The notes under the pieces: model-generated | Told to the model about the DNA's origin: nothing | Databases searched by the model: none | What the model saw: the letters and a program-made list of their open reading frames with translations, nothing else | Translations under genes and position numbers: made by a program | Source of the DNA: Zetaproteobacteria bacterium | GTDB lineage: Bacteria > Pseudomonadota > Zetaproteobacteria > Mariprofundales > Mariprofundaceae | Reading direction: 5' to 3' | Length of the DNA stretch: 19,663 nt | Assembly: GCA_021545665.1 (NCBI GenBank) | Contig: JAJRTX010000149.1 | Location: forward strand, 1-19,663 | In this document: positions 1-8,660 of the stretch, in pieces | Numbering within the stretch: the stretch's first letter is position 1 | Layout: every line of letters starts with the position of its first letter

Positions 1-1
1 C

Positions 2-3000
2 AGTCATGGTAACCTGCACCGGCATATTTTTACCATCCGCTGCCCGGATCAGGCCTTTTACCTGGATGCCATCAAAGGCTATCTGCTCAAGTGTGGTATT
101 CAACCCATCGGCCAACAAACCATGGTAGCCCGAATGGAATGTGGCCCGAATGGCTGTGATCTCGAACTGCGCAGCCCTGATTGCCATGACGAAAATAATT
201 TTATGTTCATTGCTCTACATATTTCGGCCACCCTGACACCTGAATCTGACCCTGTACGACTAGATATTCAGGCGATTTTAGAGGCGGTAAATTTATCTGT
301 TCATGATTTTGAACCGATGCGCAAGGCTATTGCACAATGCGTGGCCCGGGTCATACCAGATAACCCGGATGCCGCCGCATTGCTCGACTGGATCAATGAC
401 AATCACTATTTGTACTTTGGTATTTTGCATGGCAATAAAAGACTGGGACTATTCAGGAATAAACGCGTAATGAACCGGGTTGGCCCCGGCCTGGCGGAGC
501 AAATTGTTGCCAGCGAGGTTACAGAGGATGCTGGCATCACCTGGCTGAATCTAAGTTCGGGGCAACATTATCTGTACAGTGCTTCCAATGTCGAAATTGT
601 CCGCATTTGCTGGAAAAATACGGATGGCACATCAGATCACGCAATAGTCCTCGGCCATTTTTCACGCAGCGCCCGTTTTGCCAATGCCAGCTATATGCCG
701 ATTCTGGCAGCCAACTGGCGCAGTATCACCGAAGACCCGTTATTACAGCACTCCGCCTTTTACCGCCGCGAGTTACGCACCCTGTTTGACCGCATGCCCA
801 AGCGCATCCTGATGGCTACCCAGCCTTCCGACTGGCTGGAGCCGCTGAAAGCTATTGTTGATTTAGCTGATCCAGTTCAACTGGTTACTCATTTACTGCC
901 ATCCAATGAAGGTAATCTGGACACACTGCTGATTGCTATTACGACAAAGCGTTATGGCCCGGTTGTCATCCAACGCATGCTGCAATCACTTGAGCAATTT
1001 GGCCTGGTCACACATGGGTATGAATCTCTGGGAACCGGCCCACACAGGATTATCCTCGTTGGCATTGAGCGGCCCGACACCCCGATTAAATATCAAGTTC
1101 TCAGTGGTTTGATTCGTCGCTGCATAGTATTCTGGAAAGATATGGCTAAGGCCGAAGTGCTCCGTCATGCAAACAGTTTTGATATTCCCAGCACCTTGAA
1201 AGAACTTGAAAGTATTCCTTCATTATATCAGGAACTTTTCCCACCAGCCCAGTTCTCCCGCGATATTCAGATGCGTCGGCACGTACTGACCAGCAAACGC
1301 ACTCATATCCATGTAACTCCCAAACCAAATGATAATATCGAACTGCTTATTTATTCACTGAAACAGCCATCGCTCGGCAATCTTGTCGATACCATTCGCG
1401 CCTTCGGCCTTGACCCCGTACAGGAGGCTGTCGTTGCCTTTGGTCAGCCCCCAGGTTGCGCCAAATCACCAGAGTCGAGTTGTGACTGTATTCACATCAG
1501 CTCATTGACCTGCAAGGCTCCCGGGCATCTGGATAGTGATGATGCAAAACGATTGCAACGAGGTCTGGATCTGGTACTCAATGGTGAGGCTGACCATGAT
1601 CCGATCAATAGCCTGCTCATTCATGCCACTCTGGATATTGATGAAGTCGCAATTATTATTACATTAAGGAATCACCTGATTCAGCTATTGGCTGATGCCG
1701 CAAAACTTCCTCTTTCAGACATGATGTTACGCCATCCCAAAGTAACATCATGTCTGCAGCAATTATTTGCTGCCCACCATCTTCTTGCCATGCCAGCAGA
1801 TTTCCTTGATGAAGCGCGAGAGGCATTTCATCTGGCCATGCTGAATGTTGAAAGTTTGTCCGATGACCGCTGGTTTCGTGCCCTGGCAGAACTGGTTACA
1901 GCCTCCCTGCGCACCAATGCATATATCCGTGAACCCGGCAACCCGATAGCCATAAAGATAAATCCAAAGCAATTAAGTTTTGCAGCAGAGCCAAAACCAT
2001 TCAGGGAAATTTTTGTGCATGGCGTACATCTTGAGGGCGTACATCTGCGTGCCGGGCCGATTGCCCGTGGCGGTTTGCGATTTTCTGACCGGCCAGCTGA
2101 TTTCCGCACTGAAGTGATGGAACTGATGAGCACGCAAACAGTCAAGAACGGACAAATCGTTCCAACCGGCTCAAAAGGCGGCTTTGTAGTCCGGGGTGGC
2201 TCCAGCCCTGAATTTGTGCTCACGCAATATCGCAACTTCATTCGCAGTTTGCTTGCCCTAACTGATAATCTTCAAGACGGGAAATCCGTGCCTTGCGAAG
2301 GGATCAGGATCCCGGAGTATGATAACAATGACCCTTATTTTGTCGTTGCTGCCGATAAGGGAACGGCCCGCTTTTCGAATGATGCTAATGCAGAATCTCA
2401 GACTGCGGGCTTCTGGCTTGATGATGCATTTGCCAGTGGCGGTCGCCATGGTTATGACCATAAAATCATTGGCATCACAGCACGTGGAGCCTGGGTATGT
2501 GCAGCTCATCACTTTGCCAGACATGAGATTGATGCCTGGAATGACCCGATAAGCTGTATTGGCATCGGTGATATGGGTGGCGATGTCTTCGGTAATGGTA
2601 TGCTGCTCAATCCGCAGTTGAAACTTATTGCCGCGTTTAACCACAAACATATTTTTCTTGATCCCAATCCGCATACGGATAAGGCGCTGACTGAGAGAAA
2701 ACGCCTGTTTGCCGCAGTTGGCGGTTGGGATCAGTACAATACCAAAGCAATCAGCGCAGGTGGTGGCATCTTTGAGAGAAATGCCAAGCGCATCACGCTT
2801 TCATCCAACGTACGTAAGTCGCTGGATCTTGAAGAAGATGCGCTGTCGGGTGAAGCACTGATTCAAGCTATACTCACTGCACCGGTTGATCTGCTTTATA
2901 ATGGTGGCATCGGCACCTATGTTAAAGCCAGTGATGAAACCCATATAGAAGTCAGCGATCCGGCTAATAATGCGGTTCGCGTCAATGCCAGCATGCTGCG

Positions 3001-4435
3001 CTGCAAGGTTGTCTGCGAAGGTGGTAACCTTGGATTCTCTCAAAAGGCCCGTATCGAATATGCTCTCGGTGGCGGCATGATCAATACTGATGCCATGGAC
3101 AACGCTGCTGGTGTTGATATGTCAGATCATGAAGTCAATCTCAAGATTTTGCTCTCATCTCAATCAGAGAAAAAATTGCGTAAAAATCAGCGCAATCAGC
3201 TGCTTGAGAGTTTAACTGAAGCCGTAACTGAGCAATGCCTGCACGATAACCTTCTGCAATCAAGGACGCTTACGCTGGCTGAACAGGATGCCATTGTGCA
3301 CCCCCCACGCCTGCAACGACTGCGTGACATTCTCGGCAAACAAGGCTGGCTCGACCCGGCTATTGCGCCCGATATTGAAAACAATGACTTACTTGGACTT
3401 CGCCCTCAGTTATCTATCCTTTTAGGACAGGAAAAAAATCGTATCCATGCCTGTTTGTCTGCCGAATCATTTGATCAGAACAGCGCCTTTAATCACATAC
3501 TGCTACAACGATATTTTCCGCAAAATTTGCATAAGAAATATCACTCAGCCTATGCCAATCATCCGCTGGCAGGGGAAATCATCTACACCATGACTGCCAA
3601 TCATGTCGTCAATCATCTGGGCCTGATAGCTATCCACCATATTGAGACTCTGCTTGACTCAAGCGTTAGTGATATTGCCGAAGGTCTGTTGATTGCCGAA
3701 TCTCTGCTTGATACCGAGGCATTACGCCAGGCTATTTGGGATGAGATTTCCGATCCGGAAATAATCATTCGTTTCCAGCGTGCGCTACAGGAACATATCA
3801 TACTTTTTGCTGCAAACCTGTTGCGTCTGTGTCAGGTAAAAAAACTGGATGCCGCATGGATTCAAACTCAACAAAAAGGTCTGCGCCAGTTTCGTAACAG
3901 CATTACCAGCCACGGCATGGAAAGTCTGGCAGATCATAATCATGTTACTATTCTTGAAACCATTGGCCGGTCCGGGCTAAGTGAGAGATATGCCTTGCAT
4001 CTGGCCAGTATGCCATTTCTGGCTCAGTCGGCCTGCGCCGTCCATTTGGCTTCAACTATGGAGCAGCCATTGAGCCGCTGTCTACAGGCAAGCAAGGACT
4101 GTCTGAAATTACTGCCCTTTGGAGAAATTGAAGCACCACTTCGCTCTGCTGACTGGGGTGAAGAAGATGCGCACAGTCTGCGCCGCGAATGGCTGCACCG
4201 TTTAACGCTGTTACAGAACCGGGCCATCTCCCAACTGCTGGCTCAGCCCGGCAATAAATTTGAGCATATAGGTAGACAACTCTGGCAACAACATCGCCTC
4301 TGGCCGGAAATGGAAGCCTTCCGCAAAGAAAAAACTGACAGGAGAAAAGCTGCTGATCCGAAAACCTCCGAATCAAGGCATATGCGATTATTGCTGGCTA
4401 TGATACGGCTGGAGTCCATCATCGACAACAACTAG
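2..4435 (+). CDS. gdhB: NAD-specific glutamate dehydrogenase, large type (5' partial)
   Basis: This enzyme oxidatively deaminates L-glutamate to 2-oxoglutarate with NAD+ in the cytoplasm and belongs to the ~1600-residue (about 180 kDa) class. The frame is open from base 2, so the Met at 122 is internal and the true N-terminus lies left of the window; about 1477 residues are present. The central catalytic block is diagnostic: ARGGLRFSDRPADFRTE, then VKNGQIVPTGSKGGF carrying the conserved lysine, then GDMGGDVFGNGM, VVCEGGNLGFSQKARIEYA and NTDAMDNAAGVDMSDHEVN. Upstream is the long regulatory N-terminal region (ACT-like in this family) and downstream the helical C-terminal domain. The stop TAG is at 4433-4435, where an IS remnant apparently begins. 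The reading frame shows no breaks. Family assignment is very secure; the gene name follows the Pseudomonas enzyme. Confidence 0.95.
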   Translation, partial: SHGNLHRHIFTIRCPDQAFYLDAIKGYLLKCGIQPIGQQTMVARMECGPNGCDLELRSPDCHDENNFMFIALHISATLTPESDPVRLDIQAILEAVNLSVHDFEPMRKAIAQCVARVIPDNPDAAALLDWINDNHYLYFGILHGNKRLGLFRNKRVMNRVGPGLAEQIVASEVTEDAGITWLNLSSGQHYLYSASNVEIVRICWKNTDGTSDHAIVLGHFSRSARFANASYMPILAANWRSITEDPLLQHSAFYRRELRTLFDRMPKRILMATQPSDWLEPLKAIVDLADPVQLVTHLLPSNEGNLDTLLIAITTKRYGPVVIQRMLQSLEQFGLVTHGYESLGTGPHRIILVGIERPDTPIKYQVLSGLIRRCIVFWKDMAKAEVLRHANSFDIPSTLKELESIPSLYQELFPPAQFSRDIQMRRHVLTSKRTHIHVTPKPNDNIELLIYSLKQPSLGNLVDTIRAFGLDPVQEAVVAFGQPPGCAKSPESSCDCIHISSLTCKAPGHLDSDDAKRLQRGLDLVLNGEADHDPINSLLIHATLDIDEVAIIITLRNHLIQLLADAAKLPLSDMMLRHPKVTSCLQQLFAAHHLLAMPADFLDEAREAFHLAMLNVESLSDDRWFRALAELVTASLRTNAYIREPGNPIAIKINPKQLSFAAEPKPFREIFVHGVHLEGVHLRAGPIARGGLRFSDRPADFRTEVMELMSTQTVKNGQIVPTGSKGGFVVRGGSSPEFVLTQYRNFIRSLLALTDNLQDGKSVPCEGIRIPEYDNNDPYFVVAADKGTARFSNDANAESQTAGFWLDDAFASGGRHGYDHKIIGITARGAWVCAAHHFARHEIDAWNDPISCIGIGDMGGDVFGNGMLLNPQLKLIAAFNHKHIFLDPNPHTDKALTERKRLFAAVGGWDQYNTKAISAGGGIFERNAKRITLSSNVRKSLDLEEDALSGEALIQAILTAPVDLLYNGGIGTYVKASDETHIEVSDPANNAVRVNASMLRCKVVCEGGNLGFSQKARIEYALGGGMINTDAMDNAAGVDMSDHEVNLKILLSSQSEKKLRKNQRNQLLESLTEAVTEQCLHDNLLQSRTLTLAEQDAIVHPPRLQRLRDILGKQGWLDPAIAPDIENNDLLGLRPQLSILLGQEKNRIHACLSAESFDQNSAFNHILLQRYFPQNLHKKYHSAYANHPLAGEIIYTMTANHVVNHLGLIAIHHIETLLDSSVSDIAEGLLIAESLLDTEALRQAIWDEISDPEIIIRFQRALQEHIILFAANLLRLCQVKKLDAAWIQTQQKGLRQFRNSITSHGMESLADHNHVTILETIGRSGLSERYALHLASMPFLAQSACAVHLASTMEQPLSRCLQASKDCLKLLPFGEIEAPLRSADWGEEDAHSLRREWLHRLTLLQNRAISQLLAQPGNKFEHIGRQLWQQHRLWPEMEAFRKEKTDRRKAADPKTSESRHMRLLLAMIRLESIIDNN

Positions 4436-4872
4436 GGCCTGTTAATACATAAGGCTCTAGACTAGCAATAATGGATATTTCATTGAACCAGCTGTAAAAA
4501 CGATTGCAGGCAACGGTTGCCACCATCAAGAAAAATAACGTAACTGGAAAAGACAGAGAGAAAGATCGATGGCTTTCAGTTATACGGTCTCCCTATGAAC
4601 GGGTGTTTTCCAAACATAACAGGAAAGCCCGTTATCGCGGTCATGCCAAGGTTCAGTTTCAGATTGGTATCAATGCTTTAACATTCAACTTCAAACGTCT
4701 CATGGCAATGGATATTGAGAAATTAATTCTTGTGCCTGTGTAGAAATAGCTCTGCCTTGATTGCAGAAATGAGATAGAAAAAATATAAAAAACTCACAAA
4801 TCATAACCAGAATCAAGTTCCTTTAGCCAATATCTCAACTTAACGTATCAAAAATGATTTTCCGACAGACCC
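4435..4872 (+). mobile_element. Decayed insertion sequence remnant (IS5-like)
   Basis: This stretch between gdhB and the methyltransferase holds a transposase C-terminal fragment and an inverted-repeat end. The right end at about 4858-4872, read on the minus strand, is GGGTCTGTCGGAAAA. That matches GGGCCTGTCGGAAAA at 19524, just ahead of another transposase start, with one difference. The left boundary is less sure: GGGCCTGT at 4435-4442 matches the first 8 bases of the 19524 end, but the following bases do not. Most of the element (N-terminal and catalytic part of the transposase) is missing, so it cannot be active. No clear target duplication is visible. Confidence 0.65.
4504..4743 (+). pseudogene. 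Transposase C-terminal fragment (IS5-like DDE)
   Basis: About 79 codons from a TTG, preceded in frame by a TAA. The segment WLSVIRSPYERVFSK followed by RKARYRGHAKVQFQ and ALTFNFKRLM is the typical C-terminal end of IS5-like DDE transposases: the final catalytic glutamate region, then the RYRGxAKxQFQ / ALxFNxKRL pattern. The N-terminal domain and the first two catalytic acidic residues are absent. The frame ends with a normal TAG about 130 bp before the right inverted repeat, consistent with the end of an IS. I take it as a non-functional relic; the exact IS subgroup cannot be decided by eye. Confidence 0.75.
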
Positions 4873-4887
4873 ACAGTGTATTCTTTA

Positions 4888-5559
4888 TCAGCCATCCTGT
4901 TTTACAACGATCAAGACCCTGAATGGCCACAGGGGAATACCGATCATGATATTCAGCACGATTTTCCCTCCTGCCTGTTCCAGCGCAGGGGTAATATCGA
5001 CCGCTCTGCAGCCCATTGAGAGAGAAGGGATTTTCCAGGCGACATTTTCTACTTTGTCAGCCAGCCATTTGATGGTGGGGTTCGTTGGTTCAGCGGAGTG
5101 GGCGATGCCTATCCTGCCGCCCGGTTTGACCACGCGGTACATCTCCAGCACTCCCTTTGCAGGATCATAGAGCGGACAGAGGCTGTAGGTGGAGAGTGCC
5201 ACATCAAAACTGTTATTTGCAAACGGCAGGTGTATCATATCACCTGTTTCAAAGGTGACTCGAGCCTCTGGCTGTTCACGGGCAACTTTATCCTTCGCTA
5301 TCGCCAGCATGTCGTTACTCAAATCGAAAAATGTAATGCTGCCGGAAACGCCTGCCTTTCTGGCGGCCAGAATGCCTGTTGAGCCGGTGCCCGCTCCGGC
5401 ATCCAATATGCTATCGCCCACCCGGACTGTTTGATCAACGACCCTTCTTCTGCCGCGATGATCGGAATTTGCAGTGATCAATCCGTGCTGCCAATCATAA
5501 CGTCCGGCTATGCGTGAATAGATTGATTGAAGCTGTGCTATGCTCAGGGCATGACGCAC
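4888..5559 (-). CDS. Class I SAM-dependent methyltransferase (UbiE/COQ5-like)
   Basis: A 223-residue Rossmann-fold methyltransferase. Motif I is ILDAGAGTGSTG at residues 51-62, the acidic end of strand 2 is D79 (FFDLS), the next SAM-contact motif is ETGDMIHLPF at 104-113, and the post-motif VVKPGGRIGIAHS is at 143-155. The arrangement resembles UbiE/COQ5-type C-methyltransferases, but the substrate cannot be read from the sequence. The start is GTG (5557-5559) with only a weak purine stretch (ACAGGG) upstream. It lies 38 bp downstream of the ZIP transporter on the same strand, so the two are probably co-transcribed. Its stop is about 15 bp from the right end of the IS remnant, and I see no terminator between them. 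Confidence 0.85.
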   Translation of the reverse strand: MRHALSIAQLQSIYSRIAGRYDWQHGLITANSDHRGRRRVVDQTVRVGDSILDAGAGTGSTGILAARKAGVSGSITFFDLSNDMLAIAKDKVAREQPEARVTFETGDMIHLPFANNSFDVALSTYSLCPLYDPAKGVLEMYRVVKPGGRIGIAHSAEPTNPTIKWLADKVENVAWKIPSLSMGCRAVDITPALEQAGGKIVLNIMIGIPLWPFRVLIVVKQDG

Positions 5560-5597
5560 GTTATTCGCCCTGTCTCACCAAGTGTAAGCGTGTCTGG

Positions 5598-6323
5598 TTA
5601 AACATTCGTCATCAACATTTGAGCAAATATTGTTAGCGCGAAACCCAACACTGCGCCGAGCGGTGGCCCCCAGTGCCGTTTCATACGCGATTGCGGTGCG
5701 ATATCCTGAAAAATAAGATACAGAATGCCACCGGATGCAAACAGCATGGTGCCTCCGAGCACTGCGGGATGATCTGCAAGCATGAAATAGCCGGTCAGGG
5801 CAAACAGCGGCCCGACAGGAACCAGTGCGATCATGAACAGCAATACCCGGCGTGAAGAATGGTGGGCCAGATGTTTCAGTTCGAGATAAGCATTAAAACC
5901 CTCCGGCAAGTTTTGTAAGCCAATGAACAGGGCCAGCAAAGGAGCCATCGCAGAACCTGCTGCCATAATGCCACCGAGCGCCAGCGATTCAGGCAAATAA
6001 TCCAGCAGCATGCCGGTCAACTGCGGCGCTTCCCGGCGGCGCAGGGTCAGAAAGCGTTCCAGAATGAAAAAGATCAAACCACCAGCCAGAAATATCGGCA
6101 TAGCAAGCAGTGAATGGTGCATGTAAGTGATACCCTCGGGTACAAGAACAAGCGCTACGGCTCCAAGCAGAATGCCGCCGCCAAAAGCAATGACAAAGTG
6201 GCGAAACTCCTCTTCCAGCCAGTCCGGATGGATGTGCTCAATCTTCGCAATCAGGCCGCCCAGCGGGATGCATGCCCCTGCCGCAGCAGTCATCCAGATG
6301 ATTGATAACCATTCAGGATTCAT
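5598..6323 (-). CDS. ZIP family divalent metal transporter
   Basis: A polytopic inner-membrane protein of 241 residues from the ATG at 6321-6323, with about eight hydrophobic segments. Family signs are DYLPESLALGG in the middle and GLQNLPEGFNAYLEL in the following segment. These are ZIP-type metal-site helices, where many members have HNxPEG and this one has QNLPEG, so the usual His is replaced by Gln. A His-rich loop (HLAHHSSRR) sits between helices. An in-frame TTG at 6378-6380 would add 19 residues, but it falls right at the predicted transcription start, so I prefer the ATG. The role is likely uptake of zinc, iron or manganese; the metal cannot be told by sequence reading alone. Confidence 0.85.
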   Translation of the reverse strand: MNPEWLSIIWMTAAAGACIPLGGLIAKIEHIHPDWLEEEFRHFVIAFGGGILLGAVALVLVPEGITYMHHSLLAMPIFLAGGLIFFILERFLTLRRREAPQLTGMLLDYLPESLALGGIMAAGSAMAPLLALFIGLQNLPEGFNAYLELKHLAHHSSRRVLLFMIALVPVGPLFALTGYFMLADHPAVLGGTMLFASGGILYLIFQDIAPQSRMKRHWGPPLGAVLGFALTIFAQMLMTNV

Positions 6324-6387
6324 CACATGTGAACTATTACCGCAATATTCATAGGGCGGACTCCCGAATAAAACTGACAATCAGTGT

Positions 6388-6416
6388 AGCATAAATGATC
6401 TTCACGATTTACACAA
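6388..6416 (-). promoter_or_regulatory. Predicted sigma70-type promoter for the ZIP gene
   Basis: Read on the minus strand, TTGTGT (6416-6411) and TATGCT (6393-6388) are separated by 17 bp. The hexamers are only moderate matches (3/6 and 4/6). The predicted start near 6381 leaves a 58-nt leader before the preferred ATG at 6323. No obvious Fur or Zur palindrome was recognised. Confidence 0.4.
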
Positions 6417-6426
6417 AAACCGGGCT

Positions 6427-6455
6427 TTGGCAGTCTTGCCTCAGCAATGCATAAT
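6427..6455 (+). promoter_or_regulatory. Possible promoter of the Dabb gene
   Basis: TTGGCA (6427-6432) and CATAAT (6450-6455) are spaced by exactly 17 bp, a fair sigma70 match. The predicted start at about 6462 would fall inside the ribosome binding site AAGGAAGA (6457-6464), leaving almost no leader. Either the real start is a few bases upstream or the promoter is elsewhere. Confidence 0.3.
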
Positions 6456-6466
6456 AAGGAAGAGAA

Positions 6467-6748
6467 ATGGTCAAACATATCGTGATGTGGAAATTGAAAA
6501 ATAAAGCTGATGCTGTAGAGATCAAGCAGCGGCTGGAGTCCTTGATTGGGAAGATTCCGGGCTTGCTGAAAATTGAGGTGGGGATCGATTTTCTGGAATC
6601 GGAGCAGTCTGCGGATGTGGTGCTTTACTCCGAACTGACAAGCCGGGAGGCACTGGAAGTGTACCAGAACCACACCGAGCATATGGCAGTGGTTCCGCTG
6701 GTGAAAACGGCGGCTGTTTCGCGGACGGTGGTTGATTACGACTTTTAA
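6467..6748 (+). CDS. Dabb (stress-responsive A/B barrel) domain protein
   Basis: A 93-residue cytoplasmic protein beginning MVKHIVMWKLK, the characteristic first strand of Dabb-fold dimeric alpha/beta-barrel proteins, with a conserved His4. It continues with a helix of alternating charge (ADAVEIKQRLESLIGKIPG), a second strand (IEVGIDFLESEQSADVVLYSEL), and the family-typical ALEVYQNHTEHMAVVPLV segment where the HPxH-like helix sits. Length matches the family (about 95-100). The start ATG has a good ribosome binding site, AAGGAAGAG. The biochemical role of stand-alone bacterial Dabb proteins is generally unknown. It stands alone between the divergent ZIP gene and the cytochrome operon. Confidence 0.85.
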   Translation: MVKHIVMWKLKNKADAVEIKQRLESLIGKIPGLLKIEVGIDFLESEQSADVVLYSELTSREALEVYQNHTEHMAVVPLVKTAAVSRTVVDYDF

Positions 6749-6830
6749 GCTGCATTACTTCTGAATTATTCCCTGTAGGGCATATTAACGGCCTGCCATA
6801 ATACTCATTAATATTTCGGAGGATTGCCCG

Positions 6831-6862
6831 TTCAGCTTCATTTCAGTTTCATTTTCTATTGT
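6831..6862 (+). promoter_or_regulatory. Tandem 11-bp direct repeat and -10-like box upstream of the cytochrome operon
   Basis: TTCAGCTTCAT (6831-6841) is followed with no gap by TTCAGTTTCAT (6842-6852), one mismatch in 11. An 11-bp tandem period is the usual layout of OmpR/PhoP-family operators, and this operon encodes such a regulator. A -10-like TATTGT lies at 6857-6862, which would start transcription at about 6869, right at the ATG (6870). No Shine-Dalgarno sequence is seen immediately before that ATG. Operator function is inferred, not shown. Confidence 0.4.
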
Positions 6863-6869
6863 TCGCCCT

Positions 6870-7445
6870 ATGGATAAAAGAAAACGACAACGAATCCGGG
6901 TCTGGGATCCACTGGTACGCATTTTTCACTGGTCTCTGGCCATCTGTTTTCTGGTCGCTTATGTGGTGGAAGATGACAGGCTCAATCTGCATGTACTGGC
7001 AGGCAGCATTATATTTGGACTGATCATATTCAGGCTGGTCTGGGGCATCATGGGCACAGAGCACTCCCGCTTCGCCGATTTCATCTGTTCATTTAAACAA
7101 ATCAAACAGCACCTGCTCGATCTGGTGTCTTTACGCCCTGCCTGTCACATCGGTCACACACCCATTGGCGGTGTGATGATTATCCTGCTGCTGCTCGGCC
7201 TGCTTTTGCTAACTCTGAGCGGAGTCATCCTCTATGCTCAGGAAGGCGCTCATTTGCCTTTTGCAGGCCTTATGGCCGTCGATCTGGATACGGCTCTCTT
7301 CATTGAGAACCTGCACGGCTGGATTGCAAACATGCTGGCACTGCTTGTTCTGTTCCATATAGCAGGCGTACTGCTGGAGAGTCTGTTGCAGAAGCAAAAT
7401 CTTGTCCGGGCAATGATTACCGGATACAAAAAGGAGAAAATATGA
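6870..7445 (+). CDS. Cytochrome b561-type membrane cytochrome b (first copy)
   Basis: A 191-residue four-helix cytochrome b of the bacterial b561/Ni-Fe-hydrogenase b-subunit type, which binds two b hemes and passes electrons between the quinone pool and a periplasmic partner. Candidate axial histidines are H20 (RIFHWSL), H41 (LNLHVLAG), H149 (ENLHGW) and H163 (VLFHIAG), each within a hydrophobic segment. The start IRVWDPLVRIFHW is typical of the family. No ribosome binding site is visible before the ATG, so translation may be leaderless; a GGAGG at 6818-6822 is too far away. The stop overlaps the next start (ATGA at 7442-7445), tying it to the SHP gene. It is closely similar in plan to the protein at 11556. 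Confidence 0.9.
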   Translation: MDKRKRQRIRVWDPLVRIFHWSLAICFLVAYVVEDDRLNLHVLAGSIIFGLIIFRLVWGIMGTEHSRFADFICSFKQIKQHLLDLVSLRPACHIGHTPIGGVMIILLLLGLLLLTLSGVILYAQEGAHLPFAGLMAVDLDTALFIENLHGWIANMLALLVLFHIAGVLLESLLQKQNLVRAMITGYKKEKI

Positions 7446-7837
7446 AAATTTGTGTCATTATATTACTGTGTTTGGCCGCATTACCGGCTCAGGCTTCAGA
7501 AGCGACCAGCCAGATGCTGGAAATTTATCGGGGTCAGGGAGCAGGCGAATTCAGTGCTGATCGCGGCAAGAAGATGTGGACGCAAAATTTCACACAACAA
7601 CAAACCGGAAAACAGGTGAATTGCGCTATCTGTCACACAAGTAATCTCCAGCAGGCCGGTGCTCATATCAAGACTCGTAAGATAATCGAAGCCATGAGTT
7701 CCCGTACCAATGCGGAGCGTTTTAATGAGACAAAAAAGATCAAGAAATGGTTTCTTCGGAACTGCAAATGGACCATTGGACGCGAGTGCACAGCCCAGGA
7801 GAAAGGCGACTTTCTCACCTATTTTTTAAGTGAATAA
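7442..7837 (+). CDS. SHP-type c-type cytochrome (DUF1924)
   Basis: A 131-residue periplasmic monoheme cytochrome c with an N-terminal signal peptide of about 18 residues (cleavage near AQA-S). The heme motif is CAICH at 61-65. The segment KKWFLRNCKWTIGREC at 101-116 matches the Rhodobacter SHP pattern WLGRNCNSVIGRDC as I recall it, in which the Asn just before the first Cys is the unusual second heme-iron ligand and the two Cys form a disulfide; here these are N107, C108 and C116. SHPs bind oxygen, NO or cyanide when the Asn lets go, so a ligand-binding or reductase role is expected. It is translationally coupled to the preceding cytochrome b and followed by cytochrome b and diheme cytochrome genes, the expected partners. 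Confidence 0.9.
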   Translation: MKICVIILLCLAALPAQASEATSQMLEIYRGQGAGEFSADRGKKMWTQNFTQQQTGKQVNCAICHTSNLQQAGAHIKTRKIIEAMSSRTNAERFNETKKIKKWFLRNCKWTIGRECTAQEKGDFLTYFLSE

Positions 7838-7874
7838 AACAAACAGTACACATCTCAATAATAAGGAGTGATTT

Positions 7875-8627
7875 ATGAATCAAATATCTGGGAATCTACA
7901 AAAGTATGCAGTTTGGGATAGCAGTGTGCGCTGGTTCCACTGGATTAACGTACTCGCCATTATCGGCCTGATTGCGGTAGGCACAGCACTACTGAACGAT
8001 GATGCCCTCGGCATAAGTGGTGAAGGCAAGGTGCTGCTAAAAACTGTACATGTATATATCGGTTATGTGTTCTGCCTGAACCTGTTATGGCGTCTAATTG
8101 TAGCATCTGTTGCCAGCAACCCATTCTCACGCTGGGGCAGTATTCTACCGATAAAATCAGGTTTCTCTAAACGTTTTCATGAATATATTGCGGGTATAAA
8201 AACAAGACATCCTCCTATTTATCTGGGACATAATCCGCTGGCAATACTGATGATGAGCTTGCTGTTTACTGTGTTACTTATCATGGCGGTCACCGGTATC
8301 GTACTGGCTGGTACGGATGTATACATGCCTCCACTCGGAGCGTTCTTTGCTGACTGGGTAACTGGCGGCGATGCTGAAAAACTGGCTCAACTGATTCCCG
8401 GTTCAAAAGAATTTGTTGATACAGCACTGTATGCAGACATGCGGGGCTTTCGCAAACCATTTATTACGATGCATTATTATACATTTTTTGTGCTTCTGGC
8501 AGCAGTAATTGTACATATCACAGCCGCTACGATGACTGAACAACGCAGGAAGAATGGCTTGATTTCAGCCATGTTTAGTGGTCACAAAATACTTGCCGAA
8601 AAACCGGTGGATCTGGATCAACAATGA
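7875..8627 (+). CDS. Cytochrome b561-type membrane cytochrome b (second copy, longer)
   Basis: A 250-residue member of the same family as its neighbours but with a longer loop before the third heme helix. Candidate heme histidines are H22 (RWFHWINV), H59 (KTVHVYIG), H200 (ITMHYYTF) and H214 (VIVHITA). A roughly 45-residue insert (about 150-195, GDAEKLAQLIPGSKEF region) between the third and fourth hydrophobic segments distinguishes it from the shorter copies. The start is well supported by AAGGAG seven bases upstream of the ATG. It most likely reduces the diheme cytochrome c encoded next, as in known DHC/cytochrome b gene pairs. Confidence 0.9.
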   Translation: MNQISGNLQKYAVWDSSVRWFHWINVLAIIGLIAVGTALLNDDALGISGEGKVLLKTVHVYIGYVFCLNLLWRLIVASVASNPFSRWGSILPIKSGFSKRFHEYIAGIKTRHPPIYLGHNPLAILMMSLLFTVLLIMAVTGIVLAGTDVYMPPLGAFFADWVTGGDAEKLAQLIPGSKEFVDTALYADMRGFRKPFITMHYYTFFVLLAAVIVHITAATMTEQRRKNGLISAMFSGHKILAEKPVDLDQQ

Positions 8628-8660
8628 CCATTTCTGCAATATAAAGAAAAGGAGAATGAA

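Noticed and set aside
1828..2674. Two long antisense open frames (about 137 and 138 residues) within gdhB
   Set aside because: Both are shadows of the strongly conserved glutamate dehydrogenase core; no ribosome binding site or family resemblance.
6824..6877. TTG-started 17-codon upstream ORF after GGAGG (6818-6822), overlapping the first cytochrome b ATG
   Set aside because: Only one base separates the GGAGG from the TTG, too close for normal initiation, and the peptide has no recognisable features.
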